Origin: Thelonectria olida
Lineage: Eukaryota; Ascomycota; Sordariomycetes; Hypocreales; Nectriaceae
Length of the DNA stretch: 64,000 nt
Direction: 5' to 3'
Assembly (NCBI GenBank): GCA_020736575.1
Contig: JAGPYM010000070.1
Location: forward strand, 40,953 to 104,952
In this document: in pieces, positions 34,412 through 43,181 of the stretch
Layout of the letters: every line of letters begins with the position of its first letter
Numbering within the stretch: the first letter of the stretch is position 1
Translations under genes and position numbers: made by a program
Notes under the pieces: generated by a model
Told to the model about the DNA's origin: nothing
The model's database searches: none
What the model saw: only the letters and a program-made list of their open reading frames with translations

Positions 34412-35719
34412 CTACGGGATCGCCAAGATATCTTTGACACGCACAACTTCCCCAGTCGCAATCGACTTATTTGCTGCGATCCCCGTCAGAATAGACAAGG
34501 CGCCGTCGATATGGCTTGCAGCTCGCATAAACTCATCACTAACAGGCTCGCCAAGTAGGTCTCTCAACATGACGGTATCGCCCCCGCCATGCGCTCCTAC
34601 ACCCGAGTCGATGTCAATGTTCTGCGGCTTCTGGAACAGCGGCTTCAAGACAAGGGAGATTTGGTCGGCTGAGCCCTCGTCCGCCTGGTCCCCGCCTGAG
34701 TTAACATAGCTGTTCTCGACGACCTCTAATTCGAGTCTGCCGCCGGTGCCGTTAAAATTCACTCGAAAGCCTTCCCAGGGCGCATATGCGGTGAGTGAGT
34801 AGGACAATGAGACGCCATTCTCATATCCCACAAGTACATTCATCGTGTCGTCGATGCTGATACCGTCACCAAATACGCTCTGATCACGATAGTAGGAGTC
34901 TTCATGCTCGGCGTCAAGATACAGGGCTTTGAGCTGCGGATAGTCTTCCAGATGCAAGGCGAACGGATCCTCCCTTGCGATCTTGCTACCGTGTGCGCGG
35001 GAATAGAATTGAGTCTCTCCGCGAGATTCCGCGTTCTCGCGACCGTAGAACTTCAAGGCCCCGCGCGCATAAACGGTCTCTGGCCGAGTCTGTAGCCAAA
35101 AGTTGATCAGATCGAAATGGTGCGTCGATTTGTGCACCATTAGCGAGCCTGAGTTCCGCTTGTCGCGATGCCAACGTCTGAAGTAATCGGCACCATGGGC
35201 AGTATTTAGCAGCCACTCAAAGTGAACACTGGTCACTTTCCCGATTGCACCAGACTGCAGGACTTCAAACACCTTTGTGTTGTGAGGTGCATAGCGGTAA
35301 TTGAACGTCACACGGACCTCGTTGCCCGTCCGTTCGACGGTATCGAATATCTGGAGGCACCTTGGGGCATCGATAGTCATGGGCTTTTCCGTGATGACGT
35401 TACAACCCAGCTCAAGAGCACGTACGATATAGGTGTGATGTGTCCGGTCGATGGTTGTGACAATAACCTCGTTTGGCTGCGTCTCCTTGACCATTTTGTC
35501 GAAATCAGCCGCAAGAAATGTTGGCACCCCTCCATGACCCAAGGCCTCCAGGGTTGAATTGGCATAGTTCATTCGAGTCTGGTTTGTATCGCAGAAGGCG
35601 ACCATGCATGCTCTGTCTGAGTAGTCTTTTGCGATAGATGTGTAGTAGAGAATCGCGCGACCCCCGGTACCCACGAGGGCGTACCGCTTCTTTGAGTGGG
35701 AAGCCGGTCTTTCAGCCAT
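34412..35719 (-). CDS. Gfo/Idh/MocA-family oxidoreductase
   Basis: A single exon from the ATG of MAERPASHSKKRYALVG encodes 435 aa. The N-terminal Rossmann fold has YALVGTGGRAILYY (GxGxR/G loop). VIVTTIDRTHHTYIVRALELG and the hallmark ITEKPMTIDAPRC follow, with the catalytic Lys in EKP. The C-terminal alpha/beta domain has GSLMVHKSTHHFDLINFWL, where H-x-x-H/D residues line the active site. It also has the long insertion of sugar-acting members ending in DDTMNVLVGYENGVSLSYSLTAYAPWEG. Members oxidise or reduce sugars and sugar acids with NAD(P). Its neighbours are a sugar porter, a PL26-type lyase and an SDR, so use on a rhamnose- or galacturonate-derived product is plausible but not shown. An in-frame upstream extension (to 35800) lacks an ATG. 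Confidence 0.87.
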   Translation of the reverse strand: MAERPASHSKKRYALVGTGGRAILYYTSIAKDYSDRACMVAFCDTNQTRMNYANSTLEALGHGGVPTFLAADFDKMVKETQPNEVIVTTIDRTHHTYIVRALELGCNVITEKPMTIDAPRCLQIFDTVERTGNEVRVTFNYRYAPHNTKVFEVLQSGAIGKVTSVHFEWLLNTAHGADYFRRWHRDKRNSGSLMVHKSTHHFDLINFWLQTRPETVYARGALKFYGRENAESRGETQFYSRAHGSKIAREDPFALHLEDYPQLKALYLDAEHEDSYYRDQSVFGDGISIDDTMNVLVGYENGVSLSYSLTAYAPWEGFRVNFNGTGGRLELEVVENSYVNSGGDQADEGSADQISLVLKPLFQKPQNIDIDSGVGAHGGGDTVMLRDLLGEPVSDEFMRAASHIDGALSILTGIAANKSIATGEVVRVKDILAIP

Positions 35720-36821
35720 GATGAAAAGGATGGATGATGGTTTGAGATGAGACTGGTAGATGCAGCTCGGGAGAGCTGAGTCAGGTGTGTTCGACTTCAA
35801 AGTCAGCCCGTGCCACCATCACGATGTCTTAAACAGCCTTGATGCTCTAACCTATAAGAGGCAAAAAGTAGTAACTGGCGTTATGTCGAATGAGGTAGGA
35901 ATCCCAGCATCTCGGGTTGTGAACTGGAAATGGCCGAAGACTGCCCATGATGTGCGTGGGGAAATGGGGGTGCTGGAGCAGGGCCAACGCCCAACCCCTG
36001 GACCCCACAGGGAACCAACTCCCAACCTTCGAGCCGACTTTTGAGCATTGGATGTCTCGACATTTGGGAAAGACGGCCAAGGTCCGAGAACAACCCCCAA
36101 TCTACTGGCGCGGTTAGTATGTTCATGGTTGGGGGTTAATGGAAGTCCACCAATAGAACCTCCCTCTGTTGAAGAGGGGTAACTTGACATCGCAACATCC
36201 TCGATTGATGACAGAATTTCGGGTGACCTCCACCCGAGCCCTAGTACGACCAACCAGAGAACGGGAGGGTACCGTCTGGCAGTTTTTGCGGATTTCGCGA
36301 TGTCAAACCAGTCATTGCCAGGACTGGGAACTCGGGACTCGGGATACGATTATTATGCATCGTCCATTTGTGATTCAAAATGAGACAATGCAACGCTGGA
36401 GGATCTGCAGCAGTTGCTTCATCGGGTACTCTGTCTCGTTGCCACCGGTATGGGACCGGAGATTGAGTATACCAAGAGATTCTTGATGATACATGGCATC
36501 TCGATCACCAACAAATTAGTCGAAGCGAGATATCATTGTGGCACAGTTAATTCATCTTCCCGTAGCTTATTATTCCGATGTCCTGAATTCACAATGAGAG
36601 TCGGATGAAAGCCATGCGGGATATAGGTAATGGCGATTATAGAGTAGCTTATGTTCACCATCTGTGTTTAAGAAACAACCGTCATCTCTTTAATAATGAA
36701 CACCTATCAAGCCCAGATACGCGTCAATCGTCTTGCATCGTTGTGTGAGCAAATTTGGCAAGTTCCAACGAGACTGATTCCACAACATCCAGTTCTGAGA
36801 CACCTGCCTGTCACGAAACTA
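35720..36821. other. Intergenic, Gfo/Idh 5' side to sugar-porter 3' end
   Basis: About 1.1 kb. It should hold the Gfo/Idh promoter on its left side and the porter's 3' UTR on its right. Open frames on the minus strand around 35850-36250 have no conserved features. Confidence 0.4.
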
Positions 36822-38497
36822 TCATTCTGCCTTCTCCTCAACAGTTTGCGTGGCGAGATTCACACTAGTATTCTTAAACTGCCGTGCCTTTACCTTGTTC
36901 TTAAAGAGAATGTCGATTTCGGCAAAGGTACGATTCTTCGTTTCAGGGAGACGGAAGAAGGCCCAGGTGAGGCCAATAGCCATGATCCCGCCGTAGAAGA
37001 AACCCGACTTTGGGCCCCAGTTCCAGGCTGCCTTCTGAATCATTCGAGGGACGAGCTGGCCGTAAACCAAGACACCGACATTGTACATGGCGCGGGCAAG
37101 CACTACACTTTTAGTGCGCAGGTAGTTTGACGGAATTTCGGTGACGATGGTGTAGATAATTGGCCCAATAGTGATGAAGAAGACAAAGTATTCGACCAAA
37201 AGAATACTGCCGATACCGTAGGCGATATTGGTATGCTTATTGGTATTCGGAATACCCAAAAAGCCGATGAGCATGGTTGTTGAGCTCATGAAGGTAACGC
37301 CTATCAGCAGCAGCGTCCGTCGTCCCACTCTCGGAGCAAGGTACCATGCGATGAAAACGCCCACGATGGCGAGTGCATACTGGCCCATTCCGAATTCAAA
37401 TGCACGGTTTGTGGGGACGCCAGCCTGCTGCAAGAAGTAAACGACATACGACACCAGCGGCGCGCAGATCTCCTGGATGACATATGTGCAGACGGTGATC
37501 TCGGTTCGTCGCAGGTTAACGCCCTTGAACAGATCCAGGTAGGAGCTGGAAGTGTTCATCTCGTTCTCAATCTTGACGGTGTACATCATCATGGACATGG
37601 TGTTGGCGATTTCCTCTTCCGAAACGTTCTTCGACTGCAGTCTCCGCAAGGCCTTCTCGGCGTCCTCAGTGCGACCCCGGCGGGCCAACCACCAAGGAGA
37701 TTCGGGAGCCATGAAGATGCCGATCGCTAGAGGGATGGGAAGAATCCATTGAAGTGCAAAAGGGATTCGGTACGCCCACTCGCCAGTCATGGAGAGGAAG
37801 CCCCGCAGGACGCCAGTGCCCGTAAGGTAGCCGATGCTCCAACAGAGAGAGACGAGCATGGTAAGATAAGGCCGCAAGACGTTCGGCGTAACCTCGGCGG
37901 CGTATGTAGTGGTTAAAGTTTGAAAGACTCCCCATGGGACTCCGAGAAGGATACCGGCGCCGAGATACATGTAAATGCTGGTGGCGAAGAATTGAAGGAA
38001 GATGAAGTTCACCATGAGGAAGAGGCAGCCTTCCATGACCAAACGGTAGCCAAACCAGTCTGCTAATAAACCATTGAGTAGCAAGCCAATAATCTGGCCA
38101 GTACTGACGCCGTTGCTGATGGCCGCCTGGAGAGAGGCCGGGACTTGATATGTGCCATCGTTCTGAAGCTCGCCGTACCGTTCTTGAAATGGAGGGAAAG
38201 CAAAGAACGCGGTGATGAATGCTTTGTCGAATCTGCGTTTAATTAGCGAGTAAACTGGTTGATCGTAGTTCGAGAACTGTACCCTTCCATGATGAGAGCC
38301 GACGAAAACAAGAGAGACCAGCAGCAAGCTTTGGGGTACTTGCGGATTCCCTCAAGCAGAGTCATGTTGTGTTCCGCCTCAGTCGCCTGCTGAGCACCCT
38401 TTAAAACATCATCGGGAGTGATGTACTGCTCCTCGTCCTTCTCAGGGACCACGTTGATGGACTTGGGGTCCTTCGCATCTTCCATGTGTTCGACCAT
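36822..38497 (-). CDS. MFS sugar transporter (SP family, maltose/alpha-glucoside or oligosaccharide type)
   Basis: Exon 1 (38497-38283) and exon 2 (38232-36822) give 541 aa with 12 predicted helices. Exon 1 ends at SSALIMEGF, and the joined sequence SALIMEGFDKAFITAFFAF is the first helix, typical of fungal maltose/alpha-glucoside porters. The SP-family marks are LLADWFGYRLVMEG (the D-x-x-G-R/Y loop), APESPWWLARRGRTEDA (PESPxWL.. after helix 6), APRVGRRTLLLIG (the D/R-GRR loop) and the C-terminal LPETKNRTFAEIDILF (PETKxxT..EID). It imports sugars or sugar oligomers by proton symport at the plasma membrane. It is divergent from the exo-rhamnogalacturonan-lyase-type gene, with which it shares a 639-bp promoter region. 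Confidence 0.92.
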
Positions 38498-39136
38498 TGT
38501 GACCGTGGTTGGCGACTTTGCCGCAAAGTGTTTTGGGAATTTACTGTCCTAAAACATGCCAATCCTGGCGCGTTCATATATGTTTTGTAGGCTATTTGGC
38601 ATCGTGTCTGCTCACCTTGCCAGCATGACCATTAGCCGATGCCTCGGTGACCGGTCAAATGGAGGCCGACTCCTGACCACCTCACATGTCAACTCTGAGC
38701 ACTAGTCGAGCTGAATGGTTAAAGGGAAACGATCAACATGTTTGTGGTTTGTGGGAAATTGGTGAACCAACCCCAGCTTACCCCGCGATGGTACGAAGCC
38801 ATTGCCGTTCCGGGGGAGCCAATCCGGGGGAGGGCCATTCCCCCACGCCAGGACGCATCTCATCCGGTCATCGTAACAATGATCCGCCGAAACCACCGAG
38901 ACGTGTGTTAGGTGGTACCAAGCGTAGGGTGAGCACACTTCCCATTCGTATGGGCAGGTCCGGAATCGCTTGGCTCAGAGATTACTCTCCCAGCCTTGAT
39001 TATCCGTGCCCTTCGCTTGCTTTACCTTTTTCGTACCCAAATTTCGGTTGGGAGCTTTATCATTCCCCTCTGAGGCAAAGCCAAGTCGTTACCAACAAAG
39101 CACAACAATCGTGAAACGTGCGGCACACCACGCGCA
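38498..39136. promoter_or_regulatory. Shared divergent promoter, sugar porter / PL26-type lyase
   Basis: The porter and lyase genes start on either side of these 639 bases. An exact direct repeat tccgggggag occurs at 38809-38818 and 38823-38832, separated by ccaa; ccaat at 38819-38823 is a CCAAT box. Each copy contains ccgggg, fitting the CreA carbon-repressor consensus SYGGRG, which is established for Aspergillus. Additional CGG-type triplets (such as ccggtcaaatgg near 38650) could be zinc-cluster factor sites. The assignment is by consensus only. Confidence 0.5.
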
Positions 39137-41749
39137 ATGTCAGTCGGTAACGTTCGTTGGTTGGCGGGAGACGGCGAGGCTACGTCAGATGGAGTCTCTT
39201 TCGGTATGCCGTGGCCAAAAGGCCTCTATCGACCAGGCCAGACCTTTGTCATCGAGGGAAGCAGTCAAGTGTATCCCTTGGATTCCCGTGAGATTGCATT
39301 TTGGCCCGATGGCTCCCTGAAGTGGACGGCTCATTCTTTCAGCGGCGACGTCGACTACTCTGAGACCTACCACGTGAAAGGCGTCGATCGTCCAGAAGGG
39401 GAGAATGGCGTGTGGATTGAACAGAGTGGCGCCATCACTACTATATCGACAAGACTTGGCCTGGAGTTGAAGTTTTCCTCCCCTGGCGGTTGCTCCATTT
39501 TTGACAGTTTATCTTTCAACGGTCGCAACGTTTGCTCCGGTGCAACAATTGCCGCATCTATTGACAGCAAAGAGTACTCGACCGTTATCTCGGACATCTC
39601 GGTTGAGAACGCAACCTTTCGTCGGGTTGTTGTCAAGGTTTCCGGAACCGTTGTTTCTAATGGCGAAGAACACCTTCCGTTTGATGTCAGAGTCTATGTG
39701 CACTCTGACGCATCATCTATCAGAATCGTCCACTCCTTCGTCCACGATCTGGAACCTAGACAACCTTTGACCTCGCTGGGTGTTCAGTTCTCAGTCCCGC
39801 TACAAGATGCCGAGTTCTACAATAGGCATGTTCGATTTGGGGGCTCAGACAGAGGCATCTTGAAGGAGGAAGTCAAGGGCCTATCGGGCTTGAGATATGG
39901 TCCGACCGTTCAGAACAGGCGTGACCAAACCGCAGGCCAACACGTTGTGCTTCATGAGCATGAATGGGAGAAGACTGACCTCGCAAGAGGATTGGCGACG
40001 ATCCCTTCTTGGGATGCCTATTCCCTCTCTCAACTATCATCGGACGGGTTCATCATCAAAAAGCGAACGAAACCTGGTTGCTCTTGGGTCAAGGTAACTG
40101 GCGGCGGTAGAGCCGACGGAACTGCCTACCTGGGCTCAGCCGAGCATGGCGGCTTGGCTGTTGGCATGGCAAACTTCTGGGAGAGATATCCTACGCAAAT
40201 TGACCTTTCCGATTTGACAAAAGATGAGGGTTCAATCACAATCTGGATGTATTCCCCATCGGCTGGCCCCCTCGAGACAGCACCTTACCATGATGGACTC
40301 GGATTGGACTCCTACACCAAACAACTGGAAGCTCTTGATGTAACATATGAGGACTACGAGCCCGGCTTCTGCACGGCGAACGGAATCGGAAGGTCCAACG
40401 AGCTTTTCATCAAGCCATACGCGACAACTCCATCGAACCAAGCTTTGAGTCTCTTCTCGTCATTGGTCAGAAACCCTCCTCGATTGGTGCCTACTCCAGA
40501 CTACATGCATTCCACAGGTGTCTTTCATGGAAGCTGGGCTCCGGACTTCCGGATTTTGGGTTATGCCCCGGCGCCCAAGGAGTTAGAAATCGAGAAAAAC
40601 CTCGACCAACTCTTCAACTACTATCATGGGCAAGTCGAGCAACACCGATGGTATGGATTCTGGGACTATGGGGATATCCAACACTCCTACGACGAATACC
40701 GACATGCTTGGAGATACGACGTCGGCGGCTATGCTTGGGATAACTCTGAGTTGTCAACTGACCTCTGGCTCTGGCTCTACTTTCTCCACACGGGCAGAGC
40801 TGATGTTTTCAAAATGGCTGAAGCCATGACGAGGCATACCTCCGAGGTGGACGTGTACCACACCGGGAGGTTTAAAGGATTCGGAACTCGTCACGGCGTT
40901 CAGCATTTCAGCGATAGCTCGAAGCAGCTCCGAATATCCAACGTGCTGTATAGGAGGATATACTTCTATCTGACGGGCGATGAGCGCACTGGCGATCTGA
41001 TTTCAGAGCTTCAGCAATGCCAAGACTCCCTTTTGACGCTTGACTCCCACCGCAAGGTACAGCAGCACGCCGGCATACCCGAAGGATTTGCCATGACCAA
41101 CATTGGCCTTGACTGTGGGCCTTTGGCTGCTTCCTGGTTGACTGCCTGGGAAAGGAGAACCGAAGGCTGGGAGCATGCCAGAGATCTTCTCGCGAAGCTT
41201 TTGGATGGTCTCGCCGGACTTTCGCACGGTATTGGAAACAATGCCATCATGTTAAATCCGAAAACTGGCGAAATTCGTGAATGTCCTCCGCCGACCCCGG
41301 AGTATGCCATCTCGCACTTGTCCATGTTGTTCGGGTTCCCCGAAATCTTCACGGAGCTACTCAACTTTGCCCGGGACGAGTATCCGGCACCGGTTGAAAA
41401 CTTCATGAGAGTGTGGCTAGCCTACTGTCGATCCTACAACGGAACCCCTGAGGTCCAGCGGAAAGAATTTGGATTTGAATTTCCGGCCGCAGGATGGAAC
41501 CAGAGCCACTCTACGCTGACGGCATTGGCGGCCGCGGAGCAAAAGAGCGACGAGCTGGGAAGGGCTGCATGGAAGCAATTCTTCGAGACGGACGGATACA
41601 ATCAGGCTCATGAGTGGAGAATGACCAAAACCTGTCCTCCGGAGCATTTTTCGACCGGCGAGGAGGCTCCTTGGGCCTCCACGAACGAAACTGCCCGCTA
41701 TGGTGTCTCTGCAATCGTCAATCTGGCCAACGTTCGAGAACACCTCTGA
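39137..41749 (+). CDS. PL26-type exo-rhamnogalacturonan lyase (PcRGLX/YetA-like)
   Basis: A single 870-aa exon. The chain matches the PcRGLX/YetA-like architecture. It opens with beta-rich domains: FGMPWPKGLYRPGQ and EIAFWPDGSLKWTAHSFSGD are the family's opening motifs, from residue 21. A middle domain with YDVRFGG-type strands follows. The C-terminal catalytic alpha/alpha barrel has HRWYGFWDYGDIQHSYDEYR, DVGGYAWDNSELSTDLWLW and FKGFGTRHGVQHFSDSSKQ, with GVQHFSD near the presumed active site. Established knowledge: the founding fungal PL26 enzyme from Penicillium chrysogenum releases unsaturated galacturonyl-rhamnose from rhamnogalacturonan-I chain ends. No signal peptide is visible, so the protein may act inside the cell on imported oligomers. 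The neighbouring porter and oxidoreductase fit that reading. The domain call is strong; substrate specificity is inferred. Confidence 0.8.
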   Translation: MSVGNVRWLAGDGEATSDGVSFGMPWPKGLYRPGQTFVIEGSSQVYPLDSREIAFWPDGSLKWTAHSFSGDVDYSETYHVKGVDRPEGENGVWIEQSGAITTISTRLGLELKFSSPGGCSIFDSLSFNGRNVCSGATIAASIDSKEYSTVISDISVENATFRRVVVKVSGTVVSNGEEHLPFDVRVYVHSDASSIRIVHSFVHDLEPRQPLTSLGVQFSVPLQDAEFYNRHVRFGGSDRGILKEEVKGLSGLRYGPTVQNRRDQTAGQHVVLHEHEWEKTDLARGLATIPSWDAYSLSQLSSDGFIIKKRTKPGCSWVKVTGGGRADGTAYLGSAEHGGLAVGMANFWERYPTQIDLSDLTKDEGSITIWMYSPSAGPLETAPYHDGLGLDSYTKQLEALDVTYEDYEPGFCTANGIGRSNELFIKPYATTPSNQALSLFSSLVRNPPRLVPTPDYMHSTGVFHGSWAPDFRILGYAPAPKELEIEKNLDQLFNYYHGQVEQHRWYGFWDYGDIQHSYDEYRHAWRYDVGGYAWDNSELSTDLWLWLYFLHTGRADVFKMAEAMTRHTSEVDVYHTGRFKGFGTRHGVQHFSDSSKQLRISNVLYRRIYFYLTGDERTGDLISELQQCQDSLLTLDSHRKVQQHAGIPEGFAMTNIGLDCGPLAASWLTAWERRTEGWEHARDLLAKLLDGLAGLSHGIGNNAIMLNPKTGEIRECPPPTPEYAISHLSMLFGFPEIFTELLNFARDEYPAPVENFMRVWLAYCRSYNGTPEVQRKEFGFEFPAAGWNQSHSTLTALAAAEQKSDELGRAAWKQFFETDGYNQAHEWRMTKTCPPEHFSTGEEAPWASTNETARYGVSAIVNLANVREHL

Positions 41750-42380
41750 TAAGGCAATGCAATGTGCATTAGGGCAGGCTGACATGGATATGTCTTCTTG
41801 GCCGTAAGGGAATTCTTCTTCATAGTCAAGTAACTCTTATAAAATCCACCCCACCGTCCTGTTGTTTTAAATCTAATCTACTCACTACTTCCGTGCTTGA
41901 TTGCCCACGTTCCAACTCGTTACAAATATGTGACATGATTGGGCGAGTTTCCAGGCGCTTGAGGCTATGATGTGCAATCTTCTTGAACTGCATTGCGGAG
42001 GAGAAATGAGGCCTGGATCGAAAGAACCTTGGGCACTGATGCGGACAATATGATGGACTCGAGGCCCCGAATCGTGCTACTAAGGCCCTACAGATTGTCT
42101 GAGCGAGCGGAGAAACCACCTCATGGTTCCTCGATGGTGCAATTGTTGTGGAGAGACACGAGTCGATCTTGCGGAGTTGAGCTGCGGAATTCATTACAAG
42201 CCCGCTATTAGATTTTCAATTCGATTTATAATCAAGCTACTTGTACATGTATCTACTCAGATTTTATATTGAAGGGATATTCATATTCATACCTTTCATC
42301 CTCAAGTTACAGCAATTGAACTTACACCTCCAGCACACACACACACACACATTTTCCAGGAGAACATACTTACCTAACCC
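41750..42380. other. Intergenic with a (CA)9 microsatellite
   Basis: Contains the lyase 3' end and SDR promoter. A perfect dinucleotide run of nine CA units lies at 42334-42351, about 30 nt before the SDR ATG, probably in its 5' UTR. No other feature was recognised. Confidence 0.6.
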
Positions 42381-43181
42381 ATGGCGCCTCCTTCTTTAAA
42401 ATATGTTAACAAGCTTCGTGGAAAGCGGATTTTAATTTTCGGAGCAACTTCAGGTTTTGGGTTTGCTGTTGCTGAGGCTGCTATTGAACACGGCGCAACT
42501 GTCACTTTATCCGGTTCGAAACCAGAACGTCTCACTCATGCTGTCGAGCGACTAAAGATATCGTACGGGGATATCATCAGAGGCGATCAGATAAAGACCG
42601 TGGCTTGCGACCTGGGCGATTTGGACAACCTTACTTCGCACCTAACGGAACTCTTCAATACCGTAACCGACAGTGGCAAGAACAAGCTCGACCACATCGT
42701 CTTCACAGCAGGCGATGCACATCGCGGGCCTGGTCTTCCCGATATCACGCCTGAGGATATTCATCTATGACTTCGACTGCGATCCTTCTCCTCTTCAATC
42801 TTAGCCAAGGTCCTTGCTGGGACTGAGTACTTGTCTAATTCACCCGACGCATCCCTTACCTTCACAAACGGAGTGAGCGGCCACAAACCAGTCAAGGGTT
42901 GGGCGGTTCCCGCCATGGCCGCCACGGCCTTGGAAGGTTTGGTTCGGGGTCTAGCCGTTGATCTTGCGCCTGTCCGTGTAAATCTTGTCTCTGCAGGTCC
43001 CGTCTCTACGGAAGTCCTTGCTTCGCTCCCAAAAGAGTACGTTCATATGTATGCAAAGGAGACTCTCGTCAAACGAATTAGTCGACCTGAGGATATTGCC
43101 GAGGCATACATTTACATAATGAAAGACGGGGGCATTACTGGCACTGTTCTTTTCTCAGACGGTGGCCGCAGGCTAGCATGA
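42381..43181 (+). pseudogene. Short-chain dehydrogenase/reductase interrupted by one in-frame TGA
   Basis: One frame runs 801 nt from ATG to TAG and encodes an SDR-like chain of 266 positions, but codon 130 (42768-42770) is TGA. Upstream are the cofactor motif LIFGATSGFGFAVAEA (GxxxGxG), an acidic VACDLGDLDN turn and HIVFTAGDAH (NAG-equivalent). Downstream the homology continues at once with SFSSSILAK, SLTFTNGVSGHKP and GLAVDLAPVRVNLVSAGPV, and ends in a normal C-terminus. No intron with credible donor and acceptor removes the stop without deleting conserved sequence. It is either a recently broken gene, a readthrough gene or a sequence error. The catalytic Tyr-x-x-x-Lys is not in its usual place (GWAVPAMAATALEGLVRG), as in an atypical fungal SDR subgroup. 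It sits behind the rhamnogalacturonan-lyase-type gene. Confidence 0.75.

Noticed and set aside
42740..42820. Intron that would remove the SDR TGA (donor near 42733, acceptor ttag near 42805)
   Set aside because: It would delete the conserved helix segment between ITPEDIH and ILAK, and the donor GTCTTC is poor.
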